Shown piece after piece: positions 1 through 7,334 of a stretch of DNA of 64,000 nt. The stretch comes from DASZIT01 sp036268775. Lineage in GTDB: Bacteria; Actinomycetota; Acidimicrobiia; Acidimicrobiales; RAAP-2. Location of the stretch: assembly GCA_036268775.1 (NCBI GenBank), contig DATATM010000015.1, positions 62,001-126,000 of the forward strand, written 5' to 3'. The position numbers and the translations under genes are program-made. The notes beneath the pieces were generated by a model. The model made no database searches and had not been told where the DNA came from. It worked only from the letters and a program-made list of their open reading frames with translations. Within the stretch, counting starts at the first letter, position 1, and each line of letters opens with the position of its first letter.

Positions 1-582
1 TCAGCTCAGGTTCCAGCGCATCACCACCGGGTGGGACCGCTCCCAGCCGAGGACGCTGATCGAGGCCGGGTCGAGGGTGAAGGACCGCCCCTCCGACGGA
101 GGGAGCCCGAGCCAACGGGCCCCCAGCACCCGGAGCAGGTGCCCGTGGGCGAAACAGAGGACATCGCCGTCGGTGGCCCGGATCCGGGCGATCACCCGGT
201 CGGCCCGGCTCCCCACCTCCAGGGCCGTCTCCCCTCCGGTGGCGCCGTCGGCGAACAGGTCCCAGTCCGGCTGCTCCACCAGGATCTCCGCGGTGGTCAA
301 TCCCTCGTAGTCGCCGTAGTCCCACTCGGCCAGGTCGGGGTCGACCTCGGCCCGATCCCCCCACCCGGCCAGTCGGCTGGTCTCCCGGGCCCGGAGCAAC
401 GGGCTGGTCAGGACCAGGGCGAATCGGTGGCCGGCCAGCCGCTCTTGGAGCGACTCCGCCTGCACCGTCCCCTCCGGCAGCAGGGGCAGGTCGGTGCGCC
501 CGGTGTGCCGGCGGCTGAGGCTCCATTCCGTCTCGCCGTGGCGGACGAGAAAACAGCGATTATCCTGGTAATTCATAGCCAC
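1..582 (-). CDS. Histidine phosphatase (phosphoglycerate mutase-like)
   Basis: This 193-residue protein is a cytoplasmic member of the histidine phosphatase superfamily. The phosphate-accepting RHG motif is at residues 14-16 (LVRHGETEW), and the second conserved histidine lies near residue 147 (CFAHGHLLRVL). Length and layout fit the small phosphatases usually annotated as phosphoglycerate mutase or broad-specificity phosphatase. The sequence does not reveal the substrate, and true glycolytic mutase activity is not implied. The ATG at 582 is used; a second Met two codons on is equally possible. The stop codon is the first three bases of the window, so the gene is complete. It diverges from the sigma factor gene, sharing a 155-bp promoter region. 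Confidence 0.85.
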   Translation of the reverse strand: MAMNYQDNRCFLVRHGETEWSLSRRHTGRTDLPLLPEGTVQAESLQERLAGHRFALVLTSPLLRARETSRLAGWGDRAEVDPDLAEWDYGDYEGLTTAEILVEQPDWDLFADGATGGETALEVGSRADRVIARIRATDGDVLCFAHGHLLRVLGARWLGLPPSEGRSFTLDPASISVLGWERSHPVVMRWNLS

Positions 583-626
583 AGCCGACCAGTTCCCGGG
601 TCGGTGTGCAAACCGGCGGAGAAACG

Positions 627-651
627 GGTAGCTATCGACCGGTAGCTATCG
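627..651. repeat. Two direct copies of GGTAGCTATCG ahead of the sigma factor gene
   Basis: GGTAGCTATCG occurs at 627-637 and again at 641-651, a 14-bp period. Each copy contains the palindrome TAGCTA. The pair lies in the region between the divergent phosphatase and sigma factor genes, about 90 bp before the chosen sigma start. It looks like a regulator-binding or promoter element, but no known consensus was recognised. Confidence 0.4.
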
Positions 652-737
652 TGTGGGACTTGCCCCTGGCAGGAATGTCCGACGCTCCCCAGGCGTTATG
701 TCTACTGAAAACCCACATGAGAAGGGTGAAACCAGGC

Positions 738-1667
738 ATGACATCCCGTACGTTGACCACGGATACCAAGGGTCAGAACAAGACGAGCACCCCACGCACG
801 GGGAAAGAGCGCGCCGCCACGTCGGCCGCACCCCGCAGCCGCGGAGCCGATGCCGACAGCCTGGGCCTGTTTCTCCGTGACCTCGATCATCACCCGCTTC
901 CCGACCACGAGGCGCAGACCGAGCTGGCCAAGCGGGTGGCGGCCGGTGACGAGGAAGCCCGCAAGGAGATGGCGGCGGCCAACCTCCGGCTGGTCATCCA
1001 CTGGGCCCGCCGCTACCAGGATCGCGGGGTGGACCTTCCCGACCTCATTCAGGAGGGCACCTTTGGCCTGATGCGGGCGGTGGACAAGTTCGACTGGGAG
1101 CGTGGCTTCCGGTTCTCCACCTATGCCACCTGGTGGATCCGCCAGGCTCTCCAGCGGGCCGTCCAGCAGCACGGCCGGACCATCCGACTTCCGATGGAAG
1201 TCGCGGAGCGGAACCAGCAGGTCGAAGCGGCCACCTGGGAGCTGACCCATCAGCTGCAGCGGGAGCCCACCGACGACGAGTTGGACAACGCCACCAACAC
1301 CACCGCCGACATGCGGGCGGACCTCGCCCGGGTCGCCCGGGTGGTGGCCAGCCTCGACCAGCCGGCGACGGCCGACTCCACCTCCACCCTCGGAGACCTG
1401 GTGTCGACGGACAGCAACGAGTTCGAGGACGAGGTGGCCAGCGAGCTCACCTTCGGGTTGGTGCGCAACGCGGTGGATCGGCTCACCGATCTGCAGCGGT
1501 CGGTCATCCGCAACCGATTCGGGTTCGACGGTTCCGATCCGGCCTCGCTGCAGACGACCGCGGAGCGGCTCGGGGTCGGCGTGCGGAAGGTACGCCAAGC
1601 CGAGGCCGAGGCCCTGGAGATCCTGGCTGACAGCCAGGCACTTGAAGCCGCCCACGAAGCCGCCTAA
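738..1667 (+). CDS. RNA polymerase sigma-70 family factor, group 2 (SigB/HrdB-like)
   Basis: A 309-residue primary-like sigma factor. After a basic, low-complexity N-terminus (about 40 residues) it shows region 1.2 (SLGLFLRDLDHHPLP), region 2 with the core-binding and -10 recognition helix (NLRLVIHWARRY to FSTYATWWIRQALQRA), region 3 and region 4. It lacks region 1.1, so it is more likely an alternative group-2 factor than the essential housekeeping one. The ATG at 738 is preferred because AGAAGGG lies about 12 nt upstream. The open frame extends to 606, but that extension (including WDLPLAGMSDAP) looks non-coding. The gene ends convergently with rluD, overlapping it by 4 nt. Confidence 0.88.
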   Translation: MTSRTLTTDTKGQNKTSTPRTGKERAATSAAPRSRGADADSLGLFLRDLDHHPLPDHEAQTELAKRVAAGDEEARKEMAAANLRLVIHWARRYQDRGVDLPDLIQEGTFGLMRAVDKFDWERGFRFSTYATWWIRQALQRAVQQHGRTIRLPMEVAERNQQVEAATWELTHQLQREPTDDELDNATNTTADMRADLARVARVVASLDQPATADSTSTLGDLVSTDSNEFEDEVASELTFGLVRNAVDRLTDLQRSVIRNRFGFDGSDPASLQTTAERLGVGVRKVRQAEAEALEILADSQALEAAHEAA

Positions 1668-2626
1668 TGGGTTGCAGCCAGGCCATCTGACAGGCGGGCG
1701 AGCTCAGCTCGGAGATCGTCGGGGAGTTCCGACGTCCAGGTCATCCGTTCCCCGGAGCCGGGATGGTCAAAGGCCAACTGGTAGGCGTGGAGGAACGGAC
1801 GGGTGACGGTGACCCCGGGAAGCGTCCGACCCCGGGCGTAGACATCGTCACCCACCACCGGGTGACCGATGGCGGAGAGGTGGACCCGGATCTGGTGGGT
1901 CCGGCCGGTCTCCAGGGTGGCCTCCACCAAGGTGGCCGGCACCGGTTCGGTGAACCGCTGCTCCACCCGGTAGCGGGTGCGGGCCTCCTTGCCCTTCCGG
2001 GACACCGACATCCGGGTGGGTGAGGTGATGGAGCGGCCGATGGGGGCATCGACCACCCCCGACTCGCCGTCCACCTCGCCGAGGACCAGCGCCCGGTAGT
2101 GACGGGACACGGTGCGGTCGCCGAGCTGGGCCACCAGCGACCGGTAAGCCCCGGCGGAGCGGGCCACCACCAACAGCCCCGACGTACCCCGATCCAGACG
2201 GTGGACGATGCCGGGCCGGTCGGGATCGGAGCCGACTTCTCCAGAGAGCGCCGCCAGTTCGGGATAGCGGTACAGCATCCCGTTCACCAGGGTGCCGGTC
2301 TGGTGTCCGGCCCCGGGGTGGACGACCAAGCCGGCCGGCTTGTCCACCACCACCACGTCGGCGTCGGCGTGGACCACCTCGAACACCACCGAGGGGTCGG
2401 CCTCGGGGGGCGGCACCGGCTCCTCCTCACCGATCTCCACCTCCAGGAGCTCACCCTCCCGGAGCGGGCGGCTGCGGGCGTGGACGGTCTCCCCCTCCAC
2501 CTCCACCCGGCCGGAGGCCACCAACTCGTCGACCGCCGAGCGGGAGATGTCGGCCAGCAAGGCCACTGCCCGGTCCACCCGAACCCCGTCGAGCGAGGAC
2601 GGGACCGACACCGACAGCCGGCTCAC
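1664..2626 (-). CDS. rluD: 23S rRNA pseudouridine synthase, RluA/RluD family
   Basis: This enzyme isomerises uridines in large-subunit rRNA. The 320-residue protein has an N-terminal S4 RNA-binding domain (VDRAVALLADISRSAVDELVA) followed by the RluA catalytic domain. That domain carries the signature HRLDRGTSGL with the catalytic Asp, plus ETGRTHQIRVH. It starts with GTG at 2626, whose last two bases are shared with the TGA of lspA (a GTGA overlap); a start 15 codons upstream would run into lspA. The lspA-rluD pairing is common in many bacteria and the genes are probably translationally coupled. Which uridines are modified cannot be read from the sequence. Confidence 0.92.
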   Translation of the reverse strand: MSRLSVSVPSSLDGVRVDRAVALLADISRSAVDELVASGRVEVEGETVHARSRPLREGELLEVEIGEEEPVPPPEADPSVVFEVVHADADVVVVDKPAGLVVHPGAGHQTGTLVNGMLYRYPELAALSGEVGSDPDRPGIVHRLDRGTSGLLVVARSAGAYRSLVAQLGDRTVSRHYRALVLGEVDGESGVVDAPIGRSITSPTRMSVSRKGKEARTRYRVEQRFTEPVPATLVEATLETGRTHQIRVHLSAIGHPVVGDDVYARGRTLPGVTVTRPFLHAYQLAFDHPGSGERMTWTSELPDDLRAELARLSDGLAATH

Positions 2627-3153
2627 GAGGACGACGGCTGTCGAAACAGGGAGACCACCAACAACAGGCAACCCACCACGATGCAGGCATCAGCCACGTT
2701 GAAGGTCGGCCAGAAGTGGAAGTCGATGAAATCGACCACCGCGCCGTGATCGCCGCGGAACATGCGATCGGAAAGGTTACCGACCGCCCCGCCGATGATG
2801 AGACCGAAGACGACGGCCCGCCACCGGGACGGCGAGCGGTAAGCCAGCACCAACATCACCGCCACCAGGGCGATGGCGATCACCACCAGCACCGCGGCGT
2901 CCCCCTGGAAGAGGCTGAAGGCCGAGCCGGTGTTCCGGTTCAACTCGAAGTCGAGGGTCCAGATCACGTGGATCGGCCCGTTGCCCAACCGATCGACCGC
3001 CCACCACTTGGTCAACTGGTCGGCCAGCACCACCAGGGCGGCGATCACCACCGCGCCCACCAGCCGGAGAGATGCCCCCGCGGGTGCCGCTCGTCGAACC
3101 GGGCTCGATTCGGCGTTGCTGGTCAGCGTCGCGACAGCCCCCCGCTCTTGCAC
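2623..3153 (-). CDS. lspA: Lipoprotein signal peptidase II
   Basis: This inner-membrane aspartic protease cleaves signal peptides of prolipoproteins after diacylglyceryl transfer. Four hydrophobic segments are visible, the first being LVGAVVIAALVVLADQLTKWW. The conserved blocks DQLTKWWA, LNRNTGSAFS, GAVGNLSDRM (first catalytic Asp) and VVDFIDFHFW...FNVADACI (second catalytic Asp) are all present. The start is uncertain. GTG at 3153 lies inside the upstream traR-like gene; an alternative CTG at 3126 overlaps the upstream TGA as CTGA. The encoded protein would be 176 or 167 residues, close to the family norm. It lies in an operon between the traR/dksA-like gene and rluD. Confidence 0.9.
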   Translation of the reverse strand: MQERGAVATLTSNAESSPVRRAAPAGASLRLVGAVVIAALVVLADQLTKWWAVDRLGNGPIHVIWTLDFELNRNTGSAFSLFQGDAAVLVVIAIALVAVMLVLAYRSPSRWRAVVFGLIIGGAVGNLSDRMFRGDHGAVVDFIDFHFWPTFNVADACIVVGCLLLVVSLFRQPSSS

Positions 3154-3875
3154 GCCACGCAGAGCCGGGCGTAGGGAAGGGCGCGGAGCCGGGCCTTGGG
3201 AATGGACTGGTAGCACCGCTCGCAGGCGCCGTAGGTCTTGCGGACGATGCGCTCCAGGGCGTCGTCGATCTCCTCCACCGCCGCCCGGGCTTGGGCCGAC
3301 AGGGCCAGATCCCGCTCGCGGTCGACGGCCACCGTGCCGCCTTCGCCCCCCTCGGCGTCGAACTGGACGTCGCCGGGCTCGCGTTCCTGGGCCAGCGATT
3401 CGGCTTCGGCCAGCAGATCCTCCGCCTGTCCCTGGCTCATCGCCCGCTCGTCCAACAGCAACAGGCGCTGCTCCTCCAGGAACTTGGGCTCTTTGGCATA
3501 GGGGCCCACCGTCGGCCGCTTGGGAGCCGGTGGGGCGACCGCCGCCTTCTTGGCCGGCGCCGCCTTGACCGCCGGGGCCGCCTTCTTGGCTGGCGCCGAC
3601 TTGGTGGCGGTTGCCGCCTTGGTGGCCGGCGTGGTCTTCTTGGCCGGGGCCGACTTGGTGGCGGTTGCCGACCGGGTGGAGACGGCAGCCTTCTTGGCCG
3701 GGGCCGTCTTCTTGGCCGGCACCGCCTTGTGGGCGGCCGCCGTCTTCTTGGTCGGAGCCGACTTGGCGGTCACCGGGGCCTTCTTGGCCGGAGCCGTCTT
3801 CTTGGCCGGCACCGCCTTGGTCCCCTTGCGCGCCGCTGCAGCCTTCACCACCGGCGCCCGCTTCTTCGTCGTCAT
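3123..3875 (-). CDS. TraR/DksA-type zinc-finger protein with histone-H1-like Lys/Ala tail
   Basis: A 250-residue two-part protein. Residues 1-112 are almost only Lys, Ala, Pro, Thr, Val and Ser, with seven PAKK repeats, resembling eukaryotic H1 tails and bacterial HU-tail or H1-like proteins. Residues 120-250 form a DksA/TraR-type region: a helical stretch (FLEEQRLLLLDE...) and a four-Cys zinc finger, C218/C221 (CERC) and C239/C242 (CVAC). DksA relatives bind the RNA polymerase secondary channel. The tail suggests added DNA binding, which is inference. A very strong Shine-Dalgarno (GAGGAGG) precedes the ATG, and the last codons overlap lspA. The repeated DNA could vary in length between strains. 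Confidence 0.82.
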   Translation of the reverse strand: MTTKKRAPVVKAAAARKGTKAVPAKKTAPAKKAPVTAKSAPTKKTAAAHKAVPAKKTAPAKKAAVSTRSATATKSAPAKKTTPATKAATATKSAPAKKAAPAVKAAPAKKAAVAPPAPKRPTVGPYAKEPKFLEEQRLLLLDERAMSQGQAEDLLAEAESLAQEREPGDVQFDAEGGEGGTVAVDRERDLALSAQARAAVEEIDDALERIVRKTYGACERCYQSIPKARLRALPYARLCVACKSGGLSRR

Positions 3876-3964
3876 ACTCCAACCTCCTCAGGGACCTGGC
3901 CGCACCCGCCATGGGCCCAATCGAGCCCGAAAACCGTGTAAGTCGCCTACGGGGTGAGCGGGTG

Positions 3965-3993
3965 ACGATACCGTGCCCTTCAGCCTGCGGCAA
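3965..3993 (-). promoter_or_regulatory. Predicted sigma-70 promoter for the traR/dksA-like-lspA-rluD operon
   Basis: On the minus strand a TTGCCG hexamer (3993-3988) is followed after exactly 17 bp by TATCGT (3970-3965), about 90 bp ahead of the traR/dksA-like start. The same -10 hexamer occurs in the ftsZ promoter. It lies in the 295-bp gap between divIVA and this operon, where nothing else was recognised. Confidence 0.4.
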
Positions 3994-4170
3994 TCCGAAA
4001 AACCACTCACCGTGCCGGGGCACCATAGCGGGTGAACGCGGTTCGTCAGTCGGCACCAGCCGCGGCCTGGGCTAAATCACCGGCTCCGAAGGGGCGAGTA
4101 TCTCGACGGTGCAACGAAATACCCGAGACCCGACCGCAACTGCCCTCGAGGGACCTAAAAGCTGTCCGGG

Positions 4171-5031
4171 TCAGCTGGGACGGGCCGGAGCCGGTTCCCC
4201 CGGCTTGGGCATGCTCCTGGCGCCGGCCGGTTGGCTGGCGTCGGGGGCCGGGGGTCGGGACTGTCCCCCACCGGCGCTCGGACCCGGGCGGTCTCCGCCG
4301 GAAGGCTGGGCGTTGCCGGCCCCGCCGGACCCGCTGGGCCGACCGGCCAGGGTCGCGGCCGGCTGCACGTTGTCATCGACCCACTTGATGACCTCGGTGA
4401 GGGCGGCCCGCAGCCGTTGGCGCTCCCCCTCGAGGTGGCGGGCCATGGCCTCGACGTCGCCGGCCAGCTGCACCCGGATCCCCTCCAGCCGGGTGACTTC
4501 CTCCCGGAGTCGGCGTTCGGATTCGGCAGTGATCTGGGCCACGTTCGACTCGGCGGCCGACCGAACGCTCCGGGCATGGGCCTCGGCCTCGGCCACCAGC
4601 TTGGAGGCCCGGGCTTCGGCATCGGCCTTGGTCTCGTCGACGAACTTCTGGGCCAGCAGCAGCGTGCGCTGCAAGGTCTCATCGGCCAGGCCGGCATCGG
4701 CAGCGGCGGCGGCCGGCGCCGGACGCGGCTCGGCCGACTCCAACTGGGAGATGCGCTCGCCGGCCTGGCGAAGCCGTTCGCTGGCCTGACGGAGCTGCTC
4801 CTGGAGGCCCTCGGCCTCCACTGCGGCCTTCTCGAGGTACTCGTCCACATCGTCACGGTGGTAACCCTTGAGGGTCTCCCGGAATTCGACGGTCCGTAGT
4901 GAGTCAAGGGCTGATTGGGACGAAGCCATGGGGGTCATGCTAGCGGCCTCCGGCCCTGGTCCAGTGGATATCGGCTCCGGCGCCCGGTCGCGCTCCTCGC
5001 CCCCGTCCGGGCGGTCCTTCCGCCGTCTCAT
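4171..5031 (-). CDS. divIVA: DivIVA-domain polar scaffold protein (Wag31-like)
   Basis: DivIVA-type coiled-coil proteins mark poles and septa and, in actinobacteria, organise cell-wall growth. After a 45-residue polar leader comes the DivIVA lipid-binding start (VEFRETLKGYHRDDVDEYL), then a long charged, Ala/Glu/Arg-rich coiled coil to about residue 230 and a Gly/Pro-rich tail. Length is 286 residues. The ATG at 5031 overlaps the yggT stop as ATGA; Met32 or Met35 (4938, 4929) would give a shorter protein closer to the domain start. It sits in the usual actinobacterial order ftsZ-pgeF-yggS-sepF-yggT-divIVA. Confidence 0.85.
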   Translation of the reverse strand: MRRRKDRPDGGEERDRAPEPISTGPGPEAASMTPMASSQSALDSLRTVEFRETLKGYHRDDVDEYLEKAAVEAEGLQEQLRQASERLRQAGERISQLESAEPRPAPAAAAADAGLADETLQRTLLLAQKFVDETKADAEARASKLVAEAEAHARSVRSAAESNVAQITAESERRLREEVTRLEGIRVQLAGDVEAMARHLEGERQRLRAALTEVIKWVDDNVQPAATLAGRPSGSGGAGNAQPSGGDRPGPSAGGGQSRPPAPDASQPAGARSMPKPGEPAPARPS

Positions 5032-5288
5032 CCCAGCACCAGGGGAAGAATGATGACCTGGATGACCAGGATCACCACCAGCACCGACAGATCGAGTCCG
5101 ACGGTCCCGATCCGGGCGGTGGGGAGCACCCGACGCACCAGATTGAGCACCGGGTCGCAGACCGCCGCCAGCCCCTTCTGGATCTTGCGGACCGGCGAGT
5201 CGTAGGCAGGCTGGAACCAGCTCAGCAACGAATAGGCGATCAGCACGAGGACATAGATCTCCAGGAGGTAGCCGATCAAGCGCGACAT
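5028..5288 (-). CDS. yggT: YggT family membrane protein
   Basis: A small 86-residue integral membrane protein with two hydrophobic segments, an N-terminal one (IGYLLEIYVLVLIAYSLLSW) and a C-terminal one (SVLVVILVIQVIILPLVLG). Between them is the family's conserved loop (SPVRKIQKGLAAVCDPVLN). Its exact function is unknown. In actinobacteria it is routinely found between sepF and divIVA and is thought to help envelope or division processes. Its TGA overlaps the divIVA ATG by 4 nt, implying translational coupling. Confidence 0.88.
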   Translation of the reverse strand: MSRLIGYLLEIYVLVLIAYSLLSWFQPAYDSPVRKIQKGLAAVCDPVLNLVRRVLPTARIGTVGLDLSVLVVILVIQVIILPLVLG

Positions 5289-5326
5289 GGCTGCTCAGAC
5301 TATCCCGGCCGTCACCGCCGGCAGGT

Positions 5327-5884
5327 TCAGGGGTTGACCAGGCCTCGCTCGGTCAGGCGCTGACGTTCCTCTTCCGACACCTTCACGTTGGAAGGGGTGA
5401 GGAGGAATACCTCGTCAGCTACCCGCTCCATCCCTCCGGCCAGGGCATAGGTCACCCCGCTGCAGAAGTCGATCATCCGTCGCTGCAGGTCACGATCGCC
5501 GTTCTGGAGGTTGACGATCACCGGTTGGTTGGCCATCAGCCGGTTGGCGATCTCCTGGGCATCGGCGAAGCGGTTGGGCGCCACCACGTGCACCTTGGCC
5601 CCGGCCGCCTCGGCGCTGATCGGCCGGATGGAAGACGGGCGGGCGGCGATGGTGGGCTGCTGGGCCACCGGGACCGGGCCGGGGGGCTCCTCCAGCGGGA
5701 GGGTCCGGATCCGACTGGGGGCGACGGCCGGCATCGGGTCATCCCGCTCGTCCATCCGCCGCGAGCGCTGGGGGGCGTGACTGATCGCGGCGGGGCCACG
5801 GGGCTCGTCGTAGTCGTAATCGTCGTAGTCGTCATCGACGAGGCCGAGATAGGCCATCGTCTTCTTCATGAATGAGGCTGCCAT
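5327..5884 (-). CDS. sepF: Cell division protein SepF
   Basis: SepF anchors FtsZ to the membrane and stands in for FtsA, which is absent here as in other actinobacteria. The 185-residue protein begins with an amphipathic membrane-binding helix (MAASFMKKTMAYLGLV). An acidic, disordered Asp/Tyr-rich linker follows, and then the globular SepF domain (about residues 85-170) with the VHVVAPNRFADAQEIANRL and VIVNLQNGDRDLQRRMIDF blocks. GGAGG lies 4 nt before the first ATG; Met6 is an alternative. The gene follows yggS after 60 bp in the same transcription unit. Confidence 0.92.
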   Translation of the reverse strand: MAASFMKKTMAYLGLVDDDYDDYDYDEPRGPAAISHAPQRSRRMDERDDPMPAVAPSRIRTLPLEEPPGPVPVAQQPTIAARPSSIRPISAEAAGAKVHVVAPNRFADAQEIANRLMANQPVIVNLQNGDRDLQRRMIDFCSGVTYALAGGMERVADEVFLLTPSNVKVSEEERQRLTERGLVNP

Positions 5885-5944
5885 TTTCCCTCCGTCAGAT
5901 AGCGTAGTGCCTGGTTCGCGGGGTGGGTGGATACCGAGAGCGGG

Positions 5945-6619
5945 TCAGCCCCTCGTCGGCCGGTCGCCGAACAGGCCCCGTCCGATGCGCACCATCGTCG
6001 ATCCCTCCGAGAGCGCCACCTCCAGGTCATCGGTCATCCCCATGGACCGAATCCGCAGGTCAAGTTGGTCAGCCAGGCTGACCACCCGGTGGAACCCCGG
6101 ACGGGCGTCCTCCGGCGGTCCCGGCGGTCCCACCGCCATCAGGCCGGCCACCTCGAGCTCCTCGTCACGAAGAGCGGCAACCAGGTCCGGAACCCCCTCC
6201 GGCTGGCAGCCGCCCCGCCCGGGAATCCCGGCGATGTCCACCTGGACCAGCACCCGGGCCCCCGGTTGCCGCTTGGCGATGGCATGTCCTTCCTGGAGGC
6301 GACTGACCCCCTGCCAGCAGGACACCACCGGCGCCAGCCGGGCGACTTTGTTGCGCTGGACGGCACCGAGGAAGTGCCAGCGGGGGGCCGGCTCCGCATC
6401 GGTGGTCCCCCCGGCTTTGGCCACCAACTCGTCGGCGTAGTTCTCCCCGATGTCGACGAGGCCGGCACCGAGCGCGGCGCGCACCGCGTCGGCCCCGAAT
6501 CCTTTGGTCACCGCCACTACCGTCACCCCGGCGGGATCCCCGGACGCCGCGGCGATCCGATCCCGGAAGCCGGCCAGCCGCTCGGCGACAGCCTCGGCGC
6601 CGAACTCGGTCCCGGTCAT
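5945..6619 (-). CDS. yggS: PLP homeostasis protein YggS/PipY
   Basis: A single-domain, fold-III pyridoxal-phosphate protein that buffers PLP; no catalytic reaction is established for the family. The PLP lysine is in VVAVTKGF, and the family blocks GENYADELVAK, WHFLGAVQRNK and MGMTDDLEVALSEGSTMVRIG are all visible. The last is the phosphate-binding C-terminus. The ATG at 6619 overlaps the pgeF stop as TGATG, giving 224 residues; the frame opens nine codons further upstream but would extend into pgeF. It sits between pgeF and sepF, as is standard in Gram-positive dcw clusters. Confidence 0.92.
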   Translation of the reverse strand: MTGTEFGAEAVAERLAGFRDRIAAASGDPAGVTVVAVTKGFGADAVRAALGAGLVDIGENYADELVAKAGGTTDAEPAPRWHFLGAVQRNKVARLAPVVSCWQGVSRLQEGHAIAKRQPGARVLVQVDIAGIPGRGGCQPEGVPDLVAALRDEELEVAGLMAVGPPGPPEDARPGFHRVVSLADQLDLRIRSMGMTDDLEVALSEGSTMVRIGRGLFGDRPTRG

Positions 6620-7305
6620 CACTCTTGGCCTCCGGCGGTCGACCACACCACCAGCGCCTGGCGTTCCGGCTCTGCCTGCCGCCGGTGCGAGAAGTACCGG
6701 TGGTCACAGGCGGTGCAGGCATCGAGCCCGGGGACGGCCAGGATGCCGGCCCGCTGGAAGGCGACAGCCACCGCGCCGGGGAGGTCGAGCGCCGGCTGGC
6801 CGGTGGAGGCCACCGCCCGCACCCCGTCGCCGTAACGGGCGGCCACCGTGGCCAGGTCGGCCTCGGAGAACGGGTAGCACTCCGGGTGGATGGTCGGGCC
6901 CAGCGCGGCGTAGAGGGTGGTGGCGCCGAGGTCGCGCATGGCCGCGGCCGCAGCCTCGACCACCCCTCCCGTCAGCCCCCGCCAGCCGGCGTGGACGGCG
7001 GCGAACACCCCTTCGGGGCTACCCAGCGCGATCGAGGCGCAGTCGGCGGTCAGGACCGCCAGTCCCACCGACGGCGATGACGCCACCAGCCCATCGCCCT
7101 CCCGGCCCCAATCGTCGGGACCTTCGCCGACGATGAGCACCTCGGTCCCGTGGACCTGGCGTAGGCCCCGGAGGCGTCCGGGGCGGATACGGCCTTCGGA
7201 CACGTGGTCGGCGAAGCGGTCGAGGGGGCCTGCTCCGCCATCGGGGCGGCGACGGAGGTCCCCGTGGGAGCGATCGGACCAGGCGGCCCGGATGTCACCG
7301 ACCAC
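6619..7305 (-). CDS. pgeF: Polyphenol oxidase/laccase-family protein PgeF (YfiH)
   Basis: YfiH/PgeF proteins hydrolyse peptidoglycan precursor errors in E. coli and have purine-nucleoside phosphorylase or deaminase activity in other bacteria. The zinc/copper ligand blocks are present: LRQVHGTEVL, LTADCASIAL, AAVHAGWRGLTGG, and the C-terminal CTACDHRYFSHRR. Length is 228 residues from GTG 7305. The frame continues upstream to a CTG that overlaps the ftsZ stop, so the true start may be slightly earlier. It lies directly downstream of ftsZ in the division operon. Confidence 0.88.
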   Translation of the reverse strand: MVGDIRAAWSDRSHGDLRRRPDGGAGPLDRFADHVSEGRIRPGRLRGLRQVHGTEVLIVGEGPDDWGREGDGLVASSPSVGLAVLTADCASIALGSPEGVFAAVHAGWRGLTGGVVEAAAAAMRDLGATTLYAALGPTIHPECYPFSEADLATVAARYGDGVRAVASTGQPALDLPGAVAVAFQRAGILAVPGLDACTACDHRYFSHRRQAEPERQALVVWSTAGGQE

Positions 7306-7334
7306 CGTGACGGTGACAGGGGCGGGAGCCTCGA

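Noticed and set aside
606..737. N-terminal extension of the sigma factor
   Set aside because: The extra 44 codons have no sigma-factor similarity, cross the direct-repeat promoter element, and lack a ribosome-binding site.
3154..4056. Long open frame upstream of lspA
   Set aside because: It is the traR/dksA-like gene read in another frame (Gly/Gln/Ala-rich); lspA homology starts only near 3126.
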